From an alpha proteobacterium 3107 (GTDB lineage: Bacteria; Pseudomonadota; Alphaproteobacteria; Rhodobacterales; Rhodobacteraceae), in contig JPPB01000263.1 in NCBI GenBank assembly GCA_001483205.1, positions 1 through 11,690 on the forward strand: a stretch of DNA of 11,690 bases, read 5' to 3'. Position numbers and translations under genes: made by a program. Below, piece after piece: positions 6,215 through 11,690 of this stretch (position 1 is the first letter of the stretch; each line of letters opens with the position of its first letter). The notes beneath the pieces are model-generated. The model did no database searches and was not told the origin of the DNA. It worked only from the letters and a program-made list of their open reading frames with translations.

Positions 6215-7258
6215 TCAGTCCACCGGCAACACCACCGAGAAACAACTGCCCTTTCCGGGTGCGCTGCGGATGCGCAGGCGGCCACGGTGGCGGTTGACGA
6301 TGTGCTTGACGATTGCCAGCCCCAGGCCGGTGCCGCCCAGCTCTCTCGACCGGTGCGGGTCCACGCGATAGAAACGCTCGGTCAGACGCGCCAGATGCCT
6401 CTCGGCAATCCCCTCGCCGGTATCGGTCACGTCGATGCGCACCCCCGGCCCGCGCAGGCCCGCCGCGTCCTGCACCTCTGTCACCTGCACCGAGACCGCC
6501 CCGCCCTTCCGCCCGTATTTGACGGCATTCTCGACCAGATTGGTGATCACCTGCTGAAGCTGATCGGCATCGCCGACAACCGGCGTGATCTGCGCGGGCA
6601 TGGCGACATGCAGCCGGACGCCCTCTTGCTCTGCCAGCAGGCGCAGGGCCGTCACCGCGCTCTGAACGATGGTGCTGATATTGACCGTTCCGGCGGGGCG
6701 GCGGCGCTCAAGCTCCTCGACCCTTGACAGGGAAAGCAGATCGCGGACCAGCCGGTTCATCCGGCCCGCCTCGTCTTCCATAATGGCGAGAAACCTGTCC
6801 TGCGCCGCTTTGTCGTCCCGCGCCGGGCCTCTGAGCGTTTCGATGAACCCGAGCAGAGCGGTCAGCGGGGTGCGCAATTCGTGGCTGACATTGGCGACGA
6901 AATCCCGGCGCATCCGATCGGCGGTTTGCAGGTCAGTGGTGTCGCTGAAACTGACCATCACGGCGGTGCCCGCGCCCTCGCGCAGCACCGGCGCACAATG
7001 GGCGCGATAGGATGTCTCCTGCCCGGCGTCGTTTCCCTGAAAGGGGGCGTCCCGCGCGGCCCCGCCGCTCAGCACGGCGTCGATGGCATCGAGCAGGGCA
7101 GGCTGGCGCAGGGCCGTGACATGGTGGCGTCCGGTGAAATCCCCCCCGAGCAGGGCGGTCGCGCGCCTGTTGACGGCCTCAATGCGCTCATCATCCCCGA
7201 TCAGCAGCATCGCGGCGGGGAGCGCGTCCATGACGGATGACAGGTGGTGCGTGTTCAC
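6215..7258 (-). CDS. phoR: PhoR-type sensor histidine kinase without membrane segments
   Basis: Predicted 347-residue cytoplasmic histidine kinase resembling PhoR, which phosphorylates PhoB under phosphate starvation. Order of parts: PAS-like sensor (about 5-110; DALPAAMLLIGDDERIEAV at 11-29), HisKA with VANVSHELRTPL (phosphoacceptor H126), N-box around NLVEN (240-244), G1 DTGEG (279-283), F-box RFYRVD (295-300) and G2 GGTGLGL (308-314). All catalytic motifs are intact. The open frame extends upstream, but the GTG at 7258 with GGGAGG five bases before it is the clear start; a Met at codon 10 is a less likely alternative. No transmembrane helix is present, in contrast to E. coli PhoR, so signal would have to come through a partner. 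No phoB, phoU or pst gene is adjacent within the window. The kinase assignment is very safe; the PhoR identity rests on sequence style and the upstream CTGTCA repeats. Confidence 0.82.
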   Translation of the reverse strand: MNTHHLSSVMDALPAAMLLIGDDERIEAVNRRATALLGGDFTGRHHVTALRQPALLDAIDAVLSGGAARDAPFQGNDAGQETSYRAHCAPVLREGAGTAVMVSFSDTTDLQTADRMRRDFVANVSHELRTPLTALLGFIETLRGPARDDKAAQDRFLAIMEDEAGRMNRLVRDLLSLSRVEELERRRPAGTVNISTIVQSAVTALRLLAEQEGVRLHVAMPAQITPVVGDADQLQQVITNLVENAVKYGRKGGAVSVQVTEVQDAAGLRGPGVRIDVTDTGEGIAERHLARLTERFYRVDPHRSRELGGTGLGLAIVKHIVNRHRGRLRIRSAPGKGSCFSVVLPVD

Positions 7259-7263
7259 TGGGG

Positions 7264-7269
7264 CCTCCC
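7264..7269 (-). promoter_or_regulatory. Strong ribosome binding site deciding the phoR GTG start
   Basis: GGGAGG on the minus strand lies five bases before the GTG at 7258. No comparable site precedes the other possible starts (ATG at 7396 or 7231). Confidence 0.7.
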
Positions 7270-7325
7270 GACGGGGAACGGGTCTGGTGCCGGTATTGGC
7301 GGGCTGCCGGTATTGTAGCGCGAGA

Positions 7326-7359
7326 GGGACAGGGCGTGACAGTGTGAAATTTATGACAG
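7326..7359 (-). promoter_or_regulatory. Candidate Pho box upstream of phoR, with irregular spacing
   Basis: On the minus strand CTGTCATAAAT begins at 7359 and matches the first 11 bases of the classical PhoB site. CTGTCAC begins at 7342 and CTGTCCC at 7332. The steps between repeats are 17 and 10 bases instead of the usual 11, so a canonical tandem PhoB dimer site is not formed. Position, 68 to 101 bases before the start codon, fits autoregulation. A repeat end lies directly upstream. Confidence 0.4.
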
Positions 7360-7537
7360 AGACCTCTCGCATAATGTCCGGGTCCGGCAGAGACATGGGT
7401 GATGGGTTTCACAAGACTGGTGAGGGCAGCGCCCGACCTGGCGGAAGCGAAGCGCCCGCCGTGGGGCGGGGCGGGCGCTGCCCGGCGTTCCGCCGGGCGG
7501 GACATTTGGGGGGCGATACAGCCTTATGCAGAGGTCT
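7360..7537. repeat. Composite palindromic repeat with AGACCTCT/AGAGGTCT ends
   Basis: The left end GAGACCTCTCGCATAATG is at 7359-7376 and the right end TTATGCAGAGGTCT at 7524-7537. Inside are a perfect 12-bp inverted repeat, GGGCAGCGCCCG (7424-7435) with its complement at 7472-7483; a competing 9-bp stem (7451-7459 with 7471-7479); and CCCGGCG-TTC-CGCCGGG (7481-7497), the reverse of the hairpin in copy 1. No open frame in this 178-bp stretch looks like a gene. Confidence 0.6.
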
Positions 7538-7634
7538 CACATAATGGCGCATAGACAGCCAAACAGCACGCCCGGTCGCAAGACCGGGCCGCGTCGCCTC
7601 ACCCCTCAATGGGGTGAGCGGCGCGCCCCCCCCC
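7538..7634 (+). repeat. Two-hairpin palindromic repeat, copy 3
   Basis: Same orientation as copy 1. CATAATGGCGCAT begins it, and it ends in GGCGCGCCCCCCCCC. Hairpins are CCCGGTC-GCAA-GACCGGG (7571-7588) and CTCACCCC-TCAAT-GGGGTGAG (7599-7619). It directly follows an AGAGGTCT end, the same arrangement as copy 2 with the 72-bp element read in reverse. Together with the preceding repeat it fills most of the 447-base gap between phoR and the dehydrogenase gene; 7635-7705 shows nothing recognisable. Confidence 0.7.
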
Positions 7635-7705
7635 TGCGGACCCGGTGCGACCTGACTGAATCAGCAGCGGCACACCCAACACCACCTGCGAACCTGTCCG
7701 GGGGC

Positions 7706-8851
7706 CTACAGGGCCGCCCTGAACAGGCCGTCAAGAGCGTCCTCTGTCAGCTCCACCGGGTTGCCGCCACAGGACGGATCGGCAATCGCCCCCCTGACCA
7801 GATCAGGGATCGACGCCTCGGTCACGCCCAGATCGGACAGCCTGCGCGGAATACCCAGACCATCATTCAGCGCCTGCACGAAAGCGCAAAACCCGTCAAA
7901 ACCGCCCCCGATGCCCAGATAAGCCGCCACTGTTGCGAACCGCCCGGCGATGGCAGGCGCGTTGAACGCAAGCACCGCAGGCATACAGACCGCATTGGTG
8001 GTTCCGTGGTGGGTGTTGAAATGCGCGCCCACAGGGTGGCTCATGGCGTGGATCGCCCCCAGGCCCTTCTGAAAGGCGGTCGCGCCCATGGCGGCGGCGG
8101 CCATCATCTGCGCGCGGGCCTCAATATCGCCGCCATCCCTGAAGGCGCGCGGCAGATACTCCTTAACCAGCCGCATCCCCTCCAGCGCGATACCCTGGCT
8201 CATCGGGTGATAATGGGGCGAGGAAAACGCCTCGACACAATGGGCGAAGGCATCCAGCCCGGTACCTGCGGTGATGGCGGCGGGCACGCCGGTGGTCAGT
8301 TCCGGGTCACAGAGGACCACGCGGGGCAGGACTTTGGGGTGGAATATGATCTTCTTCACATGGGTTGCGGAATTGGTGATCACGCTCGCCCGGCCCACCT
8401 CTGATCCGGTGCCTGCGGTGGTGGGGACGGCAACGATGGGCGCGATGGCGTCGGCGTCGGCGCGGGTCCACCAGTCGCCGATGTCCTCGAAATCCCATAT
8501 CGGGCGGGTCTGACCGGCCATAAAGGCGACCATCTTGCCAAGGTCAAGGCCGGACCCGCCGCCAAAGGCGATCACCCCGTCATGCCCGCCCGCCCTGTAG
8601 GTGGCGACGCCCGCCGAGAGGTTTTGTTCGTTCGGGTTCGGGTCAACCTCTGCGAACAGCGCGCGGCCCAGCCCGGCGGCCTCTGTGATGTCGAGGGTCT
8701 GCCGGGTGATCGGCAGCCCGGCAAGGCCCTTGTCGGTGACCAGAAGCGGCCTCTCGATCCCGGCCTCTGCACAGGCGGCGGGCAGTTCCGTGATCCGGCC
8801 TGCGCCGAACCTGATGGCGGTCGGGTAAGACCAGTTTCCGGCAAGGGTCAT
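7706..8851 (-). CDS. Iron-containing (group III) alcohol dehydrogenase
   Basis: Predicted 381-residue cytoplasmic NAD(P)-dependent oxidoreductase of the FucO/AdhB/YiaY family, interconverting an alcohol and an aldehyde or ketone. Visible: N-terminal NWSYPTAIRFGAGRI (6-20); the dinucleotide-binding GGGSGLD (97-103) in the Rossmann-type domain; PTTAGTGSE (143-151); and the metal ligands D200, H204, H268 and H282, in GTGLDAFAH, AIHAMSH and NTHHG, whose spacing matches that of FucO. The length is normal. The open frame runs further upstream to 9193, but the family N-terminus begins at the ATG at 8851, with AAAGG eight bases before it. It is on the same strand as the LysR gene, 167 bases downstream of it and separated by a repeat-like stretch, so joint transcription is uncertain. 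The substrate cannot be inferred. Confidence 0.93.
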   Translation of the reverse strand: MTLAGNWSYPTAIRFGAGRITELPAACAEAGIERPLLVTDKGLAGLPITRQTLDITEAAGLGRALFAEVDPNPNEQNLSAGVATYRAGGHDGVIAFGGGSGLDLGKMVAFMAGQTRPIWDFEDIGDWWTRADADAIAPIVAVPTTAGTGSEVGRASVITNSATHVKKIIFHPKVLPRVVLCDPELTTGVPAAITAGTGLDAFAHCVEAFSSPHYHPMSQGIALEGMRLVKEYLPRAFRDGGDIEARAQMMAAAAMGATAFQKGLGAIHAMSHPVGAHFNTHHGTTNAVCMPAVLAFNAPAIAGRFATVAAYLGIGGGFDGFCAFVQALNDGLGIPRRLSDLGVTEASIPDLVRGAIADPSCGGNPVELTEDALDGLFRAAL

Positions 8852-8950
8852 GGCGTGGCCTTTTTCAGAGGGGAGGGATGTGCCCGCGATCGACTCACCC
8901 GGACAGGATGAGCGCAAGCGGGGCGGACTGCAACCGGCCAGTATGCTGAT

Positions 8951-8998
8951 CCTTGGCCAAATCGTCTGCCCGACCGGGCCAATATTCAGAGGTCTTTC
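8951..8998. repeat. Degenerate relative of the 72-bp element
   Basis: The stretch from TTGGCCAAATCG to CAATATTCAGAGGTCTTTC parallels the right half of the element at 6143-6214, including GGCCAA, a GTC-rich centre and the AGAGGTCTTT end. TTGGCC (8953-8958) can pair with GGCCAA (8977-8982). The left end is not clearly recognisable. As at the histidine kinase gene, the AGAGGTCTTT end lies just past the stop codon of a minus-strand gene, here the LysR gene (stop at 9019-9021). Confidence 0.5.
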
Positions 8999-9018
8999 AG
9001 ATGTGCGGGCCGCCGCCC

Positions 9019-9924
9019 CTACCACACATCCGGCCCCTTGTCGGCAAACTGCTTGACCAGAAAGTCGATGAACGCCCGAACCTTGGGCTGGGTGAAGCGG
9101 CCCGGCGGATAGACCGCATAAATACCGGACGTTTCCTTCGGCAGGTCCGGGATCGCCTCTTCGACCTGCCCGCTGCGCAGGGCCTCCGCACACAGAAACC
9201 CCGGCAGATAGGCAATACCGAGGCCCGAAATGGCGGCATTCAGCAGCGACTGCCCGTCATTGACGCTCAGCCACCCCGAAGTGCGCACCTGCCTTTTTTC
9301 GCCAGAGGGCGCGGTCAGTTTCCAGACGGCATTGTTGGCCAGACTGGAATAATGCAGCAGTTTGTGCTCGTTCAGGTCGTCGATTCTGTCCGGGCGTCCG
9401 AACTCCGCGAAATAGGACGGCGCGGCAATCATCCGCTTGGTGGTTTCGGTCAGCTTGCGGGCGCGCAGGGTGCTGTCCTCAAGCTCGCCGATCCTGATCG
9501 CCAGATCAAACCCTTCCGAGATCAGCTCCACATAGCGATTATTCAGCACCATGTTCACCGTGATGTCCGGGAACTCCCGCAGGAAATCGCCCAGAATCGG
9601 CGACAGGTGATTGACGCCGAAATCGGTGGCAACCGAGATGCGCAACAGCCCCGACGGTGCGGACTGCATCGCGCTGACCAGCGTGTCGGCCTCGCCCGCG
9701 TCATTCAGAACCCGGCGGGCGCGGTCGTAATAGGCCAGGCCGATCTCGGTCGGGCTGACGCGCCGGGTGGTGCGGTTGAGCAGCCGCGCGCCAAGCCGGG
9801 CCTCGAGCGACGAGACATGTTTCGAGACCGCAGACTTGGAGATACCCATCTTTCTGGCGGCGTCCGTAAAGCCCCCCTGGTCCACGACCGTGGCAAAGGC
9901 TTCCATTTCCGTCAGTCGGTCCAT
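9019..9924 (-). CDS. LysR-family transcriptional regulator
   Basis: Predicted 301-residue DNA-binding regulator of usual family length. The N-terminal winged helix-turn-helix covers about 1-60 (MEAFATVVDQGGFTDAARKM, then SKSAVSKHVSSLEARLGARL). It is followed by a linker helix and a periplasmic-binding-protein-like effector domain (about 91-290) opening with GLLRISVATDFG. The style resembles the CrgA/AaeR-like branch. The start at 9924 gives the standard family N-terminus; AGGAG lies 11 bases upstream, rather far, and longer versions of the frame would cross the promoter region. It is divergent from hutF with a 249-base gap, the classical LysR arrangement, so hutF is a natural target. Its own strand continues to the alcohol dehydrogenase, which is the other possible target. 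The effector is unknown. Confidence 0.92.
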   Translation of the reverse strand: MDRLTEMEAFATVVDQGGFTDAARKMGISKSAVSKHVSSLEARLGARLLNRTTRRVSPTEIGLAYYDRARRVLNDAGEADTLVSAMQSAPSGLLRISVATDFGVNHLSPILGDFLREFPDITVNMVLNNRYVELISEGFDLAIRIGELEDSTLRARKLTETTKRMIAAPSYFAEFGRPDRIDDLNEHKLLHYSSLANNAVWKLTAPSGEKRQVRTSGWLSVNDGQSLLNAAISGLGIAYLPGFLCAEALRSGQVEEAIPDLPKETSGIYAVYPPGRFTQPKVRAFIDFLVKQFADKGPDVW

Positions 9925-10173
9925 GACCTGATTCGCTCCTGCTTTCGCTGGTTCATCATATTGCAACAAATTCGGGCAAAAATGGGCCCAATCCCGGATA
10001 TTATGGCAGAAATTGAGGTTATCGTTAACAAAAAGGAAACAAGAAGGGGGATTTTCAATCATGGTGTAATGCGGACAGAGCCACAGGGCATGGCCGGGCC
10101 GTGACTTTCCCCGCCCCGGGGCGCGAAAACCGGTTGAAGCCGGGCACGTCATCCGGGATACGATACCGATACG
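9925..10173. promoter_or_regulatory. Divergent regulatory region between lysR-type gene and hutF
   Basis: The AT-rich stretch 9950-10070 contrasts with the GC-rich genes and probably holds both promoters. For the LysR gene, on the minus strand, TTAACG (10028-10023) and CATAAT (10005-10000) are separated by 17 bases. For hutF, TGTAAT at 10065-10070 could be a -10, without a good -35. GTTA-TCGT-TAAC (10018-10029) is a small dyad, and CGCCCCGGGGCG (10112-10123) a perfect 12-bp palindrome. Either could bind a regulator, but neither is a clear LysR box. Confidence 0.4.
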
Positions 10174-11559
10174 ATGACCGGACAGAAGACAACCACCCTT
10201 CACGCCGGAACCGCCCTACTGCCGTCAGGCTGGGCGGATGACGTTCTGATCCGCATCGGTGCGGACGGGCGTATCAAAGAGGTGCGCGCCAACACCCCGC
10301 CCCCGGCCGATACCGAAACGCGGGCAATCATTCTGCCCGCCCTCACCAATCTTCACAGCCATGGCTTTCAGCGCGCGATGGCCGGCCTGACTGAACGCCG
10401 GGGTGCCGGGCCTGCCGACAGTTTCTGGACCTGGCGCGAAACCATGTATCGGTTTCTCGACCGGATGACACCGGAGCATGTCGGGGCGATTACCGCGTTT
10501 GCGCAGATGGAAATGCTGGAGGCCGGATATGCGGCCTCGGCGGAGTTTCACTATCTGCACCATCAGCCGGGGGGGAAACCCTATGACACCCCGGCGGAAT
10601 TGTCGGCCCGGATTGTGGCGGCAGCGGCAGAGACCGGCGCAGGGCTGACGTTGTTGCCGGTTCTCTATTGCTATGGTGGCCTCGACAAGCGCCCTCTGGG
10701 GGCGGGGCAGCTCCGGTTCGGCAATGACCCGGAAGGTTTCGGGCGGGTGCTGGAAGGGGCAGAGCAGGCGGCCAGGACATTGCCTGCGGATTGTCTGACC
10801 GGGGTTGCGCCGCACAGCCTGCGGGCGGTTGATGCCGACATGCTGGCCGAGGTCGCCCGGTTGCGCCCCGACCGCCCCATCCACATGCACATCGCCGAAC
10901 AGCCCGCCGAGGTTGAGGAAGTTCGCGCCGCCACCGGTGCGCGCCCGGTCGAATGGTTGCTGTCGAATGCCGATGTCACAGGACGCTGGTGCCTGATCCA
11001 CTGCACCCATATGTCGCCGGGGGAAACGCGGGCGCTGGCCGGTTCAGGGGCCGTCGCCGGGTTGTGCCCGATCACCGAAAGCAATCTGGGCGACGGGATT
11101 TTCGACGGGATGCGCTTTGCCCGGCATGGCGGTGTTTTCGGCGTCGGGTCCGACAGCAACATCCGCATTTCCCTGGCCGGGGAATTGCGCACACTCGAAT
11201 ACTCGCAACGCCTGAAACATACCGGGCGGGCGATGTATGCGGATGCAGACAGATCCGCCGGAAGGGTGCTCTATGAGGCCGCGTTGCAGGGGGGCGCGCA
11301 GGCCGCCGGGCGGGACAGCGGGGCGATAAGTGTCGGCAAATGGGCGGACCTGATTGCCCTTGACGCCGGGTCTGTTCATCTTGCGCACCGGCGCGGGGAC
11401 CGGTTGCTTGATAGCCTGATCTTTGCCGGGGGCGGGCGCATGGTGACGGATACCTGGGCGGCGGGCCGTCATGTGGTCAGCGACGGGCGACACCGGGGGC
11501 GGGCACGGATTGCCTCTGCATACCGCAGGGCACTGGGGTGCCTTTTGGCGGCGGTGTGA
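10174..11559 (+). CDS. hutF: N-formimidoyl-L-glutamate deiminase
   Basis: Predicted 461-residue cytoplasmic amidohydrolase-superfamily enzyme. HutF hydrolyses formimidoyl-glutamate to formyl-glutamate and ammonia in the five-step histidine degradation route, followed by HutG deformylase. Visible: a beta-sandwich start with LHAGTALLPSGWADDV (9-24); metal ligands H61 and H63 in NLHSHGFQRAM; SFWTWRETMYRF (83-94), a HutF signature; HMHIAEQ (237-243) with H239; H276 in IHCTHM; and D327 in GSDSNIR. Q66 in HGFQRA is the residue that contacts substrate in characterised HutF. Length is normal. The ATG at 10174 has no recognisable ribosome binding site, but no better start is in frame. Other hut genes are not seen, and the next 130 bases are non-coding, so it may be transcribed alone. 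Generic aminohydrolases such as guanine deaminase lack the SFWTWRE stretch. Confidence 0.93.
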   Translation: MTGQKTTTLHAGTALLPSGWADDVLIRIGADGRIKEVRANTPPPADTETRAIILPALTNLHSHGFQRAMAGLTERRGAGPADSFWTWRETMYRFLDRMTPEHVGAITAFAQMEMLEAGYAASAEFHYLHHQPGGKPYDTPAELSARIVAAAAETGAGLTLLPVLYCYGGLDKRPLGAGQLRFGNDPEGFGRVLEGAEQAARTLPADCLTGVAPHSLRAVDADMLAEVARLRPDRPIHMHIAEQPAEVEEVRAATGARPVEWLLSNADVTGRWCLIHCTHMSPGETRALAGSGAVAGLCPITESNLGDGIFDGMRFARHGGVFGVGSDSNIRISLAGELRTLEYSQRLKHTGRAMYADADRSAGRVLYEAALQGGAQAAGRDSGAISVGKWADLIALDAGSVHLAHRRGDRLLDSLIFAGGGRMVTDTWAAGRHVVSDGRHRGRARIASAYRRALGCLLAAV

Positions 11560-11642
11560 GCCTGACGCCCGGATTTTGAGTCCAAGCCCTGGTCCTGACC
11601 CCGCCCGGCGGAACTGCCCAAGCCGCGCCGTCATTGGGCTCC

Positions 11643-11689
11643 GCCCGTTCGGCCCTGAAACGGTCCACCGGACCGTTTCCGAGACGGGC
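11643..11689. repeat. Perfect 10-bp hairpin nested in outer arms, downstream of hutF
   Basis: GAAACGGTCC (11657-11666) and GGACCGTTTC (11670-11679) form a perfect 10-bp stem with a 3-base loop. GCCCGT (11643-11648) and ACGGGC (11684-11689) form outer arms. It begins about 85 bases after the hutF stop and has no T-run. It could be a 3'-end structure or a member of a dispersed hairpin repeat; only one copy is in the window. The stretch 11560-11642 shows nothing else. Confidence 0.55.
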
Positions 11690-11690
11690 C

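Noticed and set aside
4601..7634. Repeats as ordinary intrinsic terminators
   Set aside because: No T-run follows the stems, and copy 1 lies between divergent genes; termination may be a side effect for some copies but does not explain the family.
7526..8404. Plus-strand open frame of 292 codons
   Set aside because: Begins inside a palindromic repeat and lies antisense to the iron-containing dehydrogenase.
4601..9000. Repeats as a CRISPR array
   Set aside because: Copies are in both orientations, hundreds of bases apart, differ in length and flank genes; there are no regular spacers and no cas genes.
8852..9193. N-terminal extension of the dehydrogenase frame
   Set aside because: Would overlap the LysR gene on the same strand; the family N-terminus begins at 8851.
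8953..10104. Plus-strand open frame of 383 codons
   Set aside because: Antisense to the LysR gene, crosses a repeat and the promoter region, and has no recognisable domain.
9925..10203. N-terminal extension of the LysR frame
   Set aside because: Crosses the AT-rich divergent promoter region; the winged helix-turn-helix start at 9924 is standard for the family.

Overview
The window looks like chromosomal DNA of a GC-rich alphaproteobacterium, most likely a Rhodobacterales (Roseobacter/Paracoccaceae) relative. This is inferred from base composition, from the short PhoR without membrane segments, and from abundant GC-rich intergenic hairpins; no rRNA or other taxonomic marker is present. Eight complete protein genes can be supported. 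No RNA gene, CRISPR array, transposase or defence system was seen.

Left part (1-4489, minus strand). Three surface-polysaccharide genes read leftward: a large O-antigen-ligase-type membrane protein, then a WecA/MraY-type polyprenyl-phosphate sugar-1-phosphate transferase, then an ExoA-like family 2 glycosyltransferase. The last two overlap by four bases (GTGA). Together they would start a lipid-linked glycan, extend it, and polymerise or ligate it. At the far left edge are two LacI-family-type operators 21 bp apart, probably controlling a gene outside the window.

Middle (4490-7258). Guanylate kinase (gmk) and a gamma-class carbonic-anhydrase-like hexapeptide protein form a plus-strand pair overlapping by ATGA. 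They converge on a minus-strand PhoR-type histidine kinase. The kinase has neither phoB nor pst genes beside it here, but has CTGTCA-type repeats resembling a Pho box upstream.

Right part (7259-11690). An iron-containing alcohol dehydrogenase and a LysR regulator lie on the minus strand. The LysR gene is divergent from hutF (formimidoylglutamate deiminase, histidine degradation). The last 130 bases hold a perfect hairpin and no gene.

The most unusual content is a set of dispersed palindromic repeats. About seven related pieces occupy nearly every intergenic gap between 4600 and 9000. Some share an AGACCTCTGCATAA-like end. Three carry a unit of about 100 bp with two hairpins, whose first stem differs between copies by paired, compensating changes. 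This could be a non-autonomous mobile palindromic element family or a structured-RNA family. It is the best candidate for something undescribed here.
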